From Pseudomonadota bacterium (lineage in GTDB: Bacteria > Chloroflexota > UBA5177 > JAJPKF01): a stretch of DNA of 64,000 nt. The stretch is taken from NCBI GenBank assembly GCA_021323865.1, contig JAJPKF010000020.1, forward strand, positions 62,001 to 126,000, given 5' to 3'. Shown piece by piece: positions 32,577 to 41,808 of the stretch. Positions within the stretch are counted from its first letter, which is position 1; every line of letters begins with the position of its first letter. Under the pieces are notes generated by a model. That model was not told the DNA's origin. It was given only the letters and a program-made list of their open reading frames with translations, and searched no databases. The position numbers and the translations under genes are program-made.

Positions 32577-35372
32577 CTATTGGCACATTCCAGCGACGAT
32601 CTGCTGGCACTCGGTGCCCTGCGGTGTCCATGAAAGTGCGCGGCTTGACTGGACCCACATCCCATTTGTGAACGGGATCTGATTGCCGTAGGGTTGCGGC
32701 CAGGTCGCGTCTCCGTTCCCGTCATCCCCCGCGGGGCTCCAGTCGAGGTAGTGGCCGGTTGCGTAGGCGTCGATGGCGGAGACGGTGGGATCGCAGGACG
32801 CGTTTGTGAAGCTGCTGTCCGCGGAGCACGCCCGGTTCTCAGCCTCGATCTGATTGAACATGGAGTCGGTCATCAGACCCGGGTTCGGCCACGTGGGCGC
32901 CACCAGGTTCCATCCGTGGTTGAACGTGATGGACGCTGGAGAGGTGTAGGGTGCGCCGGAAGGGGTCCACGTCACAGGACTGCCGGAGCTGGTCCCTACT
33001 GACGTTAGGACGAAGAGGCCGTCGGTTCGATTGAGCGGTTGGTCCGCGCTCACGCCCGGAATCGCGATGCTCCAGGCTCCGTTATGGAAGGTAGCGACCT
33101 CTTGCACCGAGCCGGCCGGCAGCTGACCAGGTCGGGTCATGTCGGATACGAGGCCGTTGACGGAGCTGGCGCCTGAGGCCGGATCCGCGATGAGGTTCCA
33201 GCCCTTCTCGATGGTTACGGCATCGGAGACGCCGCCATAGGGACCGGCCGCGACGGTGGGATCACCCAGGGAGCAGCCGTTTGCCCAGTTGCTGTACTCC
33301 AGCTGCACGATGTAGCGATCGCCATTGCGAAGGGTGATGTTGGCGCCATCGGTCGGGTTGTAGTTCCCGTAGATATAGGCGCACTTGTCGCCGATCTCGC
33401 CGGCGGCCGCATCGTACCAGCCGAGGGGTGGTCCCAATCCACCACCGAGAGCGTTGTCGCTGCCGATCATGGCGTCGCTGACCGTCTCGAACTGTTCGTG
33501 GGATGTTATGGCCACCTCAGCATCGGCAACGTAGTCCGTGAGTGTTTGCTGTTGACCGTTGACGGTCACGGTGTGCTTCGGTGCGGCCGAGGTGCCGATG
33601 GGAGCGAGATAGCACTGCCCGACCTGGGCCGTGCCGGCAAATCCACCGTCCGCCATGTTGGCGTAGAGGATGGGCGTGTTGTTGGGACCGTTGAAGTCGC
33701 CGTGGTAGGCGCAGTAGCCCGGCACGGGGCCCTGTACGCTGCATCCAGGCTTCGGCGAGTTCGGGGAAGGTGGGCCAAAACAGCTCGCGGCTTCGTATCC
33801 GGTGTACACGAAGTACTCGTTGCCGAGCCCCGGCTTCCAGCCGTTGGCCTTCATGGCCGCCAGCACCTCGTTCTGGACGTCCAGATCGTAGATCGGATTG
33901 GCCGCGGTCCCGCCCGGCACTGGTCCGGCGGTGGTGCTGGGGGTAGAGCTGTACCCACAGGTGTCGATGTATACCCCGCCGAAGGAGGGGTTGTTGTTCA
34001 CGGCTCCCTTGCTCTCGTCGGCATACTGTGTGAGCAGGTTGTAGAAGGAGGTGCCCGGCAGATCCTTGAAGTACTGCTCGAGGATCTGCTCGTAGGTCGA
34101 GTCGGTGCCGGGTGTCACTCCCGGCGGCTCGTAGTTGTAGGTCTTTGTTGCCGGCGCCGCGCAGGGAATACCGCTGTCTCCGGTCCCACCAGGTCCGGGA
34201 TGATCGCCGTTGTTGGTCGTTGTGTTGGTGGTGTTGGGCAGCCAGAAGATCAAGTAGTTCTTCACGGTGTGCACAACCGGGCCGCCGTAGTGGGCGAGGT
34301 TGGCGCTCACTCCCTGGGTCGGAAGCGGCGGAGCGTGAAGGTCGGGACAGTTGGAGCCGGTCTGACCGATGGCATAGTTCGGTCCGGCATTGCTCTGATC
34401 GGCCCGCTCAATGAGGCCGCCCACGCCCGGTGCACCCACCAGAGCCCAGCTGCTGGCGAACGTCGAGGCCAAGGGCGTAATGGGTGTCGGGAGGGGGCTC
34501 GATCCGGCGGGCGCCGTCTGCCAGGCGTTGAGCGGGGCGGTAATGGTGATGATGCCGTTCTTGAGGTCCACGCTGCTTGATTTGTTGGTCGCCTCGCCGT
34601 AGCCGCCGTAGAAGTCACCGCCGGTGGCGCTCTTCGTCACGGAGCCGTAGGTGAAGTCGAACGGCAGACCCGAAGAGGAGTCGACGTTTCCGGAGGTACC
34701 GGGGTAGTCCGCACCGAGGAAGTAGCGATTGGTCTGTCCGTTGACGGTTGAGGTGAAGACGACGTACCATTCGTCCTGACTTCCGGCCACCGCCGGGACA
34801 GAGGGGGTGCCGGCGGGACTCCCGTCGGTCAAGCTCTGTACGCGGATCTTGGCGGTTATCGTGGAGCCGTCCGTGTAGAGGCCGACTCCGCTGATGTCGA
34901 GGGAGTTGTACTGGTTGGTGGAGAGGTTCACCAGCACATGGGCGTCATTCGGCGAGGCGTCCTCAGCCAGCGTGCAGACCGGGGACGGAAGGGCCAGGGG
35001 ATCGCTCGCGGAAGTCGCCGTCATGGATCGAACCGCCGGTGCAGCGTCGGGCGTCGCCCGCTTCGCGCCGGGGCCGTATGTCGAAGGAGACACCAGGGTC
35101 GTGTGGTTCCGCACCCAGGTGGTGGTTGGCATGAGGTGCACGCGGGTGTGCCGATAGGGAGCGCTCACGAACAGTTGTGTGGCCGCCCGCTTCTTGATGA
35201 ACCGGTAGCCCTGCGGCCCCGCCGTAGCGGGGCCGTTGGTGGGCGTGCGCAGGGACGGACCGTTCGGGGAGGCCGCCTGCGCTGCCCCGGTCGGACTGAG
35301 CGATAGGGTCAGGGACGCGCTGAGGACGAGCACGCCTGCGGCAAGCAGGCCGCGGCCCGAGTGCGGTTTCAT
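32577..35372 (-). CDS. Secreted EXORDIUM-like protein, paralog 1
   Basis: Exported 931-residue protein. The signal peptide ends near GAAQAA. The central region has YGGPVVHTVKNYLIFW, then ILEQYFKDLPGTSFYNLLTQYAD, then AITSHEQFETVSDAM, GWYDAAAGEIGDKC and AYIYGNY. This order (GGP-hh-IxW, HExxE, GWY, EIxDxC, YG) resembles the plant EXORDIUM/phosphate-induced protein 1 family. HExxE may be a metal site; that is inference. Two C-terminal modules start GWNLIADP and GWNLVAPT. It is clearly paralogous to the gene at 36240, with shared stretches such as ILEQYFKDLPGTS. The ATG at 35372 has GAAAGG upstream. Last gene of a three-gene minus-strand unit. Confidence 0.75.
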   Translation of the reverse strand: MKPHSGRGLLAAGVLVLSASLTLSLSPTGAAQAASPNGPSLRTPTNGPATAGPQGYRFIKKRAATQLFVSAPYRHTRVHLMPTTTWVRNHTTLVSPSTYGPGAKRATPDAAPAVRSMTATSASDPLALPSPVCTLAEDASPNDAHVLVNLSTNQYNSLDISGVGLYTDGSTITAKIRVQSLTDGSPAGTPSVPAVAGSQDEWYVVFTSTVNGQTNRYFLGADYPGTSGNVDSSSGLPFDFTYGSVTKSATGGDFYGGYGEATNKSSSVDLKNGIITITAPLNAWQTAPAGSSPLPTPITPLASTFASSWALVGAPGVGGLIERADQSNAGPNYAIGQTGSNCPDLHAPPLPTQGVSANLAHYGGPVVHTVKNYLIFWLPNTTNTTTNNGDHPGPGGTGDSGIPCAAPATKTYNYEPPGVTPGTDSTYEQILEQYFKDLPGTSFYNLLTQYADESKGAVNNNPSFGGVYIDTCGYSSTPSTTAGPVPGGTAANPIYDLDVQNEVLAAMKANGWKPGLGNEYFVYTGYEAASCFGPPSPNSPKPGCSVQGPVPGYCAYHGDFNGPNNTPILYANMADGGFAGTAQVGQCYLAPIGTSAAPKHTVTVNGQQQTLTDYVADAEVAITSHEQFETVSDAMIGSDNALGGGLGPPLGWYDAAAGEIGDKCAYIYGNYNPTDGANITLRNGDRYIVQLEYSNWANGCSLGDPTVAAGPYGGVSDAVTIEKGWNLIADPASGASSVNGLVSDMTRPGQLPAGSVQEVATFHNGAWSIAIPGVSADQPLNRTDGLFVLTSVGTSSGSPVTWTPSGAPYTSPASITFNHGWNLVAPTWPNPGLMTDSMFNQIEAENRACSADSSFTNASCDPTVSAIDAYATGHYLDWSPAGDDGNGDATWPQPYGNQIPFTNGMWVQSSRALSWTPQGTECQQIVAGMCQ

Positions 35373-35406
35373 GGTTGACCTTTCTCGTTTCGGTGAGCTG
35401 GACATG

Positions 35407-36186
35407 TCAGTGGGCGCTCAGTGCCTTCGCGAATGCGTTGGGTGCCGAGGTGGCCGGCGCAGAGGCTCCGCCCGCGAGGCAGCGTGTGGGTGCGGGCACC
35501 ACTTGAGACGTGCCGTTATAGGTGCTCTTCATGGATGAGATGTGAGCGGCATCCGTGGCGACGACATACCAGATGGTGTCGCCCTGCTTGGGCGAGACGT
35601 AGGCCCCGCTGCCGTTGGTAGCATCCCCGAAGGGCAGTGCATAGGCGCCGTTGGCATCGGTGATCGCGGCCAGGAAACCGGAAGAGCCGGAGGGCTGCTG
35701 CACGAAGATAACGGCGATGGAACCAGGCGCCACGGCGGCGCAGGAAGCATTCTTGACGATGCCGTAGGTCGCCAACGGTGGCGGAGGCACTGCCTGTGAC
35801 GGGTAGGTATGGGCTCGATAGCAATTGCCGCCGTTGTCGTCGACAATGCCGTTGACGATCAGCTTATAGAAGTAGGTCGTGTTCGAGGCCAGGCCGCCGG
35901 CGGTTGAGGCGAGGTGGACAAAGCCGTTGCTCGGCGTCTCGGCTGCGGTGGTGGTCGCGCCCGCGCAGCTGGTGCCGTACTCGATGCTGCTGCCGGTCGC
36001 CTTGGTGGTGGTTGTCCAGATTACCGAGAAGGCTTGGTCGCTGACGTTGGCGGCGTAGACATTCGCGTCGCCTGCCGGATTGGTGGCGGAAGCGGTATGG
36101 GGAAGCGACAGAGCCAGCGAGGCGGCGATGGCGGCGCTGACGCCCAAACCCAGGGCAGCTCGCCGGAGCAGGTGCGCAGAAAGCAT
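35407..36186 (-). CDS. Secreted fibronectin-III-like protein
   Basis: Exported 259-residue protein. The signal peptide ends near TASATN. Residues 40-115 look like a fibronectin type III-like beta sandwich (VSDQAFSVIWTTTTKATGSSIEYG, then STAGGLASNTTYFYKLIVNG). A second beta-rich domain follows (YGIVKNASCAAVAPGSIAVIFVQ, FLAAITDANGAYALPFG), reminiscent of carboxypeptidase-regulatory-like folds. Start is the ATG behind AAGGAGATC. It sits between the two EXORDIUM-like paralogs with gaps of 53 and 34 bases, so it is probably exported and used with them. Confidence 0.65.
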   Translation of the reverse strand: MLSAHLLRRAALGLGVSAAIAASLALSLPHTASATNPAGDANVYAANVSDQAFSVIWTTTTKATGSSIEYGTSCAGATTTAAETPSNGFVHLASTAGGLASNTTYFYKLIVNGIVDDNGGNCYRAHTYPSQAVPPPPLATYGIVKNASCAAVAPGSIAVIFVQQPSGSSGFLAAITDANGAYALPFGDATNGSGAYVSPKQGDTIWYVVATDAAHISSMKSTYNGTSQVVPAPTRCLAGGASAPATSAPNAFAKALSAH

Positions 36187-36239
36187 GGTTGATCTCCTTG
36201 AACGAATATGGGGTCGCGATGGAGCGAGGATACGGCCGA

Positions 36240-38906
36240 TCATTGGCACATGCCGTTGGCGATGGTGAGGCACTCGTTGCCCTGAGGCGTCCAGGCCAGC
36301 GACTTGGTCGACTGAACCCACATGCCGTTGGTGAAGGGAACCTGATTGCCGTAGGGCTGAGGCCAGGTCGGATTGCCGTTGGCATCGAGCCCCGCGGGCG
36401 ACCAGTTGAGGTACTGTCCGCCGGACACATTGCCGCTGTGATCAAAGCTCGGGCCGTAGGCGTCGATGGCGCCCACAGTCGGAGTGCACAGTTCGTTTGC
36501 GAACTGGCTGTGCGAGCACGCGCCCGTCTCGGCCTGGATCTCGTTAAACATGGCATCCGTCATCACACCGGGATCGGGCCAGGTGGCGCCCACGAGGTTC
36601 CACCCGCGTCCGAAGTGGACGGTGACTGGAGTGGTGTAGGGCGTACCTGAGGGCGCGTAGGTCATGGCCGAACCCAGCTTGGTAAGCACGAACATGCCGT
36701 CGGTGCGGTTCAAGCCATGGTTGACGGTGACACCCGGGATCGAGATGCTCCACATTCCTTTCTTGAACGTGGCGACTTCCTGAACCGAGCCCGTCGGCAG
36801 CTGACCACTACGCGTCATGTCGGTCGTCAGGCTATTGGTCGACGTGATCCCGGCGGCCGGCAGGTCGATGAGGTTCCATCCCGGGAGCATCGTCACCGCA
36901 TCGGAGATGCCGCCGAAGGGCGATGGCGCGACGCTCGAGTCACCCACGGAGCAGCCGTTGGCCCAGTTACTCCATTCGAGCTGCACGATGTAGCGGTCGC
37001 CGTTGGCGAGGGTGATGTTGGCCCCGTCCTTCGGGTTGTAGTTGCCGTAGAGATAGGCGCACTTGTCGCCGATCTCCCCACCCGCCGGGTCATACCAGCC
37101 GAGCGGCGGTGCGTATGTTGCAGCGGTTCCTATCATGGCATCGGTATCGGTCTCGAACTGTTCATGACTGGTGATGCTCACCTCAGCGTCGGCGATTGCA
37201 TCGGTCAGCTGCTGGCCGTTCACGTTGTGGACGGGGTCGGTAGCGCCGATGGGCGATTGATAGCAGGTGAAGGCCGTTTGCAGGCCGCCGTCGGTCATGT
37301 TTGCGTAGAGAACCGGGTTCCCCGAATTGTCGATGAAATCCCCGTGATATGCACAGAACGAGGGCGGCGCTCCGGTGATGTCGCAACCCGGCGCGGGGTT
37401 GGAGATGTTGGGATTGAAGCAGGTGGCCACGCTGTACCCGAGATAGACGAAGTACTCGTTTCCGAGGCCCGGCTTCCAGCCGTTGGCCTGCATGGCCCGA
37501 AGGACCTCCTGCTGGATGTCGTAGTCGTACACGGGGTTCGCCGTCGTCCCGCCTACGGTCGATCCGTTGCCGGGGCTGGGCGTCGACGTGTAGCCACAAT
37601 TGTCCGTCCACACGCCACCGAGGGCTTCGTTGTTGTTGATCGTCCCCGTGGTGTTGTCGGCGTACTGGGTCAGCAGGTTGTAGTAGGAAGTGCCGGGCAG
37701 GTCCTTGAAGTACTGCTCAAGGATGCCCTCATAGTTCTGGTCGCTGCCGGAGCCGGGCAGGGTGCCGGTCTGATCCTTCGGTGGCTCATAGAAGTAGCTG
37801 GGGCCGGCGTAGGTCCCGTTGGGGTTGGCTCCGTTGTTGGGGCAGTTGGTGGTGCCCGCCTTGGGATCCCAGAAGATCAGATAGTTGTGGATGGTGTGCA
37901 CGATGGGACCGCCGAAGTGCCGCAGGTTCTTGGTCGTTCCCTGGGTCGGAACGGGCCCCGGCAGGGACGTCTTCGGCTGGCGGCAGGTTCCGTTGGCGCT
38001 GGAATCTCCGATGTCGTAGTCGAGCGGCGCCGGCAGGGCATCGGCCTGATAGAGCGGGCTTCCGACCTGGACGTCCGTCTCAAACGTCTCTGACGAGAGC
38101 GCTGTGCCGGTCGCGGGCGTACCGATATCGCTCAGTGGAATGCTGATGGTGACGATGCCGTTGTTGAGATCCATCGAGCCTGAGGCCGAGCCGGAAGGCA
38201 CGTGAAGGGTTTCGACCACCTCGGTTTGGACCGTGCCGTAGGTATAGACGGTGGTGGTGGTGGGGTCGCCGCCCGCATATTGGGCACGAAGGTAATAGGT
38301 GGTGCCACCCAGGTCGAACTGAGCGAACCAGTTGTCGACCTGTCCGTTCGGCACCGCCGGATCTCCCCCGCTGCCGTCCTTCAGGCTGATGACTTTGATC
38401 TGGGCCTGAAGATTTCCACCCGTGGTGGAGAAGCCGACGGCCGAGATGTCGAGGGAGTCGAACTGACCATCGTTTACGCCGCCGGGCAGAACCGGCTTGG
38501 CATCGTTGGCGGAGCTGTCTGACCCCAGGACACATGTTGGCTGAGGAAGTGCAGAGTTCGCCGTGTCAAACGGGGCTGGGCTCAAGCTTCCGGATCCGTG
38601 GACCGGAAGCAGTCCGTTTCTTCCGTGCACCAGCTTGGAATGCTTGGCGAACCAGGTCGTGGACGGCAGGATGTGAATGAAGGTGTGTCGATAGCGCTCT
38701 CGAACGAGGAGCGGGTCATGTCCGTGTGTGGGAAGTGTGAGCCTGCGACTAACTGACGTGGCGGGAGCTGCAGCCGATGGCATCGACTGCCAGGCGTGCG
38801 AGCGGCTCGTCTTTGCGCTGACCTGAGAGCCGAGCGGTGCTACCACCACTGCTCCCAGCGCAAGGACTGCGGCGGGCAGCACCCTGAAGGGCTTCGGTAT
38901 GTGCAT
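36240..38906 (-). CDS. Secreted EXORDIUM-like protein, paralog 2
   Basis: Exported 888-residue protein, paralog of the gene at 32577. It has the same order of elements: a signal peptide (ALGAVVVAPLGSQVSA), an N-terminal RYRHTFIHILPSTTWF element also present in the sister, FGGPIVHTIHNYLIFW, ILEQYFKDLPGTSYYNLLTQYAD, ITSHEQFETDTDAM, GWYDPAGGEIGDKC and paired GWNLI/GWNLV modules at the C-terminus. Some Cys pairs are conserved between the paralogs, consistent with an extracellular location. The start at 38906 has GGGGGAA upstream. It is first in the three-gene unit and lies about 150 bases downstream of the phased 11-bp repeats. Confidence 0.75.
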   Translation of the reverse strand: MHIPKPFRVLPAAVLALGAVVVAPLGSQVSAKTSRSHAWQSMPSAAAPATSVSRRLTLPTHGHDPLLVRERYRHTFIHILPSTTWFAKHSKLVHGRNGLLPVHGSGSLSPAPFDTANSALPQPTCVLGSDSSANDAKPVLPGGVNDGQFDSLDISAVGFSTTGGNLQAQIKVISLKDGSGGDPAVPNGQVDNWFAQFDLGGTTYYLRAQYAGGDPTTTTVYTYGTVQTEVVETLHVPSGSASGSMDLNNGIVTISIPLSDIGTPATGTALSSETFETDVQVGSPLYQADALPAPLDYDIGDSSANGTCRQPKTSLPGPVPTQGTTKNLRHFGGPIVHTIHNYLIFWDPKAGTTNCPNNGANPNGTYAGPSYFYEPPKDQTGTLPGSGSDQNYEGILEQYFKDLPGTSYYNLLTQYADNTTGTINNNEALGGVWTDNCGYTSTPSPGNGSTVGGTTANPVYDYDIQQEVLRAMQANGWKPGLGNEYFVYLGYSVATCFNPNISNPAPGCDITGAPPSFCAYHGDFIDNSGNPVLYANMTDGGLQTAFTCYQSPIGATDPVHNVNGQQLTDAIADAEVSITSHEQFETDTDAMIGTAATYAPPLGWYDPAGGEIGDKCAYLYGNYNPKDGANITLANGDRYIVQLEWSNWANGCSVGDSSVAPSPFGGISDAVTMLPGWNLIDLPAAGITSTNSLTTDMTRSGQLPTGSVQEVATFKKGMWSISIPGVTVNHGLNRTDGMFVLTKLGSAMTYAPSGTPYTTPVTVHFGRGWNLVGATWPDPGVMTDAMFNEIQAETGACSHSQFANELCTPTVGAIDAYGPSFDHSGNVSGGQYLNWSPAGLDANGNPTWPQPYGNQVPFTNGMWVQSTKSLAWTPQGNECLTIANGMCQ

Positions 38907-39059
38907 CGTGTAGGTTTCCCCCTTGCTCGTGGAAAGTGTGACGGCAAATTGCGGGATCGCGCGGCGCAATCGAAACTCGCTTCCTCCGGCTCAACCTCCT
39001 CCATGGCCTCGTCGGGCGCACGGACCTGCGCGCCTCCTTCATCACCGTACGGGGTAGTG

Positions 39060-39103
39060 GGTAAAAGGCCGGTAAATGGAAGGTGAATATTCGGTAAAAA
39101 CCG
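39060..39103 (-). promoter_or_regulatory. Four phased 11-bp direct repeats, Pho-box-like
   Basis: On the plus strand GGTAAAA, GGTAAAT, GGTGAAT and GGTAAAA begin at 39060, 39071, 39082 and 39093, exactly 11 bases apart. On the minus strand the units read TTTTACC, ATTTACC, ATTCACC and TTTTACC, each with a 4-base spacer. This matches the layout of PhoP/PhoB-type (OmpR-family) operators; the actinobacterial Pho box consensus is GTTCACC in 11-base units. The array lies 154 bases upstream of the first secreted EXORDIUM-like gene, oriented to drive it. Binding by a PhoP-like regulator is inference. Confidence 0.7.
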
Positions 39104-39136
39104 GGCGGCGCGTGTAGCCGAGAGGCTCCGACCGCT

Positions 39137-40522
39137 CTAGGGGCTGCGCGCCTCGGTGGCCCGGGCTAGGCGAGCCAGGTCTTGCCACGATCCTTGTCTG
39201 AGAAGACGCGTAATCTCGCGAGGTGGCGTCGACCGCTCCAATCGTGCGGCGGCCAGCTCGGCTTCGCAGTACTCCAGCCCCCGTAACGGTCCGGTGCGAA
39301 TTGCCGACCATCGGGCGGGCGAGGCGAGGGTCGAGCGAGCGAGGAAGCTCCTTCCCCGCAGTCTGCATGGCAGGGCTCCGCCGACGCGGTTTGCCTCCTG
39401 CTCGGCGATGCCGTCATAGAGCCACGCGGGCCTGAACGTGCGGTCACCTGTATTCCGAGTCAGATTGTCGAGCAGCCACTCGGTATAGACGTGCGCGAGC
39501 ACGTGGGGGAGCGGCCGTACCTGCGTCCCAACAACCAGCGAGTCGTGGAAGACGTTGGAAACCTCATCGTCTCCCGCCGCGGATCTCTCGCTTTCCATCT
39601 GAAGCAGAGCGCGACGAAATTCGCCAGGCCCCCGAAGGACGCGCAGGTGGGGAAGCGGCGCGCTCGCTCCGAAGTCCCGGTCGACACGCACTCGGACCCG
39701 CTCCAGGGTGCGTTTGATCTGGAGGCCGGTGGCGTCTCTCGGATGTTGCTTGGCCGCCCCAGCGGCATGAACCGTGAAGGCGCCCCCGATCATCAACCCC
39801 AGCACCAGCATTGCCTGCCCCCTCCCGACGGGTCGGCCGCCTCCTCGTCTCAGCAGAATGAATAGCCCGAAGGCCACCAGAACGACGACCGCCACTGCTG
39901 CGATGATGAGGGCTGCCGGAAACCGGGCAGAGTGCTTGTGAATGTGTCGGGGCGGCACCACTACCGACTTGTAGGCGAAGGTGACCTCACGGGGGAGCAG
40001 GTGGGTGTAACACCCGACCGAGCTGATGGTGAACTGCAGCAGGATCTGTGGACACAGCACTCGCCACCGCCCACCGATCAAACCCAGCATCCCGGTCGGG
40101 GTGTGGGGAGCCACGAGCGTGAACAGAACCCTCCCCGGGGAACGGGCGATCGGCCGGTTGGAGGGTTGCAGGGCGTAGCGAAACTCGTACACGTTGCCGT
40201 CCAACATGAAGGACTTAGGGAGCGAAGGGAATTTGTGCAAGGGGCGGATGGCGATATGGACGGACCGCTGTCCGCTGGGAAAGCCAAAGGCACCATGCCC
40301 AAAGCTGAGACCGGCCTGGATGTCTCGGGTGTAAACGCTCTGCTGACCGGATGCCGACAGGCGTACGCTTCCCGCCCCTGCTTGAGGAGGTTGATTGGTG
40401 GATCGGAGGAACTTCGGGGGTGTGACGTATCTGTATGGGGCCACGCCGATGCCGTCGGCCTGGACCGTTGCCAGGCTCATTAGGCCAAGAACCAGTGCCG
40501 CAGGAGCCGCGGCGCGTCTCAC
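39137..40522 (-). CDS. Membrane protein ending in a degenerate gluzincin-like (peptidase MA-like) domain
   Basis: A 461-residue envelope protein, last of a five-gene operon. A signal peptide (residues 1-22) leads into a beta-rich outside domain to about residue 195. Two membrane helices follow (AALIIAAVAVVVLVAFGLFILL and MLVLGLMIGGAFTVHAAG). The C-terminal domain reads LPHVLAHVYTEWLLDN, then FRPAWLYDGIAEQEA. This fits peptidase MA-like gluzincins (HExxH then WLxEGxAE), but the zinc motif is HVYTE: the catalytic Glu and the second His are gone. It should not be an active protease; a binding role is inferred. GTG start overlaps the upstream stop (GTGA). Confidence 0.7.
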   Translation of the reverse strand: MRRAAAPAALVLGLMSLATVQADGIGVAPYRYVTPPKFLRSTNQPPQAGAGSVRLSASGQQSVYTRDIQAGLSFGHGAFGFPSGQRSVHIAIRPLHKFPSLPKSFMLDGNVYEFRYALQPSNRPIARSPGRVLFTLVAPHTPTGMLGLIGGRWRVLCPQILLQFTISSVGCYTHLLPREVTFAYKSVVVPPRHIHKHSARFPAALIIAAVAVVVLVAFGLFILLRRGGGRPVGRGQAMLVLGLMIGGAFTVHAAGAAKQHPRDATGLQIKRTLERVRVRVDRDFGASAPLPHLRVLRGPGEFRRALLQMESERSAAGDDEVSNVFHDSLVVGTQVRPLPHVLAHVYTEWLLDNLTRNTGDRTFRPAWLYDGIAEQEANRVGGALPCRLRGRSFLARSTLASPARWSAIRTGPLRGLEYCEAELAAARLERSTPPREITRLLRQGSWQDLARLARATEARSP

Positions 40523-41808
40523 CGATACAGCGGAAGGGGGATGAAGCGTGGCCGGCCGGTGGCATACGCCTGAGGGGCCACAATGACCGCTCTACCCGGC
40601 TTCTGCCACTGCCACACGACGGAGGCCGCCCGCAGGTTCTGCCCGGCGTCGGGAGCGGAAGGCGGCGCGAATCGAACCCCAGCCCCGTTGATCTGGCTAC
40701 CCCAGGGAAGGTTGATGCGGAGGGCCGCGACACGGATGGCCGGTGTGGTCAAGGACCGGGCTCGGGGCAGGATGTCGTGCAGGAGAACCCAGCCGCCGAC
40801 AAAGCCGGCAACTGCCGGCCCCGTCATGTCCCCGGGCTCGAGATGGTGATAGAGCCGCACGACGACACGCCTCAAGCGCCGCGCCGCCGGCCGGAGCGCT
40901 CGTGTATTCACATGGATGTCGGGCTTGTCCGACGCAAATAGCCCGACCGCCTCTCGGCCGAGGGTGTCACCAAATGCAGGCATGCAAAAGGACGAGCTCG
41001 TTCCGATCATCGCTCCGACTCGCAGATGCTGACGGATCGTCTCGCGACGGAAGCGAATCGCGTCCTGAAGGTAGGCGGCCACCAGTACGACGTCGGGCCG
41101 GGAGCGTTTGAGCGCGCGAACCAGTCGGGGAAACCGCACGGTGGCAAGGTCATACCGCAAGTGGGACACGAGGTGCATACCAAGCCGCCTGGTCTCGGCG
41201 ACCTGGGCAGCCGCCACCGAGGAGCCGTAGACGTCGCGGACATTTATCACGGCCACCCGGAGTCGTCTCACGGGGATTCTCAGCCTCTGCGCCACCACTC
41301 GGGCCGCGAAATCGGCGGCCGAGCGTCCCAACGTCTGACCCGTAGTCACGGTTCGGAAGACATCCGGCAACCCCGGGTCAGTCAGCATGGTGGCGACGGC
41401 GCCGGCCTCCAGATAGATGACATGGTGCGCCTGGGCTGCTTCACTGGCCGGGACACCGACGAGGCTCTCGGCCGATCCTACGATCGCCGTCACATGGTGA
41501 TGGGCGAGGCCGGCCACGGCCGCCGGCGCGTCGTCGCGGACCGGGATGTTCTTCAGCATCAAGCGGACATGTCTGCCATGGATGCCGCCCTGTTGGTTGA
41601 CGAGCCTGACCGCCGTGCGCAGACCATCATATTCCTGACGCGCGGGAGCGCCTCCATGAACCAGTGGATAGACTGCTCCAATGCGAATTGGCGGGACATG
41701 ATGGGCCGCCGCAAGACCAAAGCTTGGGCCGGCGCCGCTGAGCAAGGCAAGGATCGTGATGGTCAGCGCCAGCTGGGGAAAACGAACCTTCAAAGGATCT
41801 TGGTCCAA
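40519..41808 (-). CDS. Periplasmic binding protein, branched-chain amino acid type, without transporter
   Basis: A 429-residue exported protein of the type I periplasmic-binding fold (Peripla_BP_6). After a signal sequence (residues 12-33) the family opening is IRIGAVYPLVHGGAPARQEYDGLRTAVRLVNQQGGIHGRHVRLM, followed by VTAIVGSAESLV and RPDVVLVAAYLQDAIRF. The usual ABC permease and ATPase genes are absent; its neighbours are propeller, cupredoxin and pseudo-protease proteins. It may therefore act as a ligand sensor, not in uptake. The TTG start sits behind GGGGGAAAG and overlaps the upstream gene by 19 bases; its stop overlaps the next start by four. Confidence 0.8.
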   Translation of the reverse strand: MDQDPLKVRFPQLALTITILALLSGAGPSFGLAAAHHVPPIRIGAVYPLVHGGAPARQEYDGLRTAVRLVNQQGGIHGRHVRLMLKNIPVRDDAPAAVAGLAHHHVTAIVGSAESLVGVPASEAAQAHHVIYLEAGAVATMLTDPGLPDVFRTVTTGQTLGRSAADFAARVVAQRLRIPVRRLRVAVINVRDVYGSSVAAAQVAETRRLGMHLVSHLRYDLATVRFPRLVRALKRSRPDVVLVAAYLQDAIRFRRETIRQHLRVGAMIGTSSSFCMPAFGDTLGREAVGLFASDKPDIHVNTRALRPAARRLRRVVVRLYHHLEPGDMTGPAVAGFVGGWVLLHDILPRARSLTTPAIRVAALRINLPWGSQINGAGVRFAPPSAPDAGQNLRAASVVWQWQKPGRAVIVAPQAYATGRPRFIPLPLYR

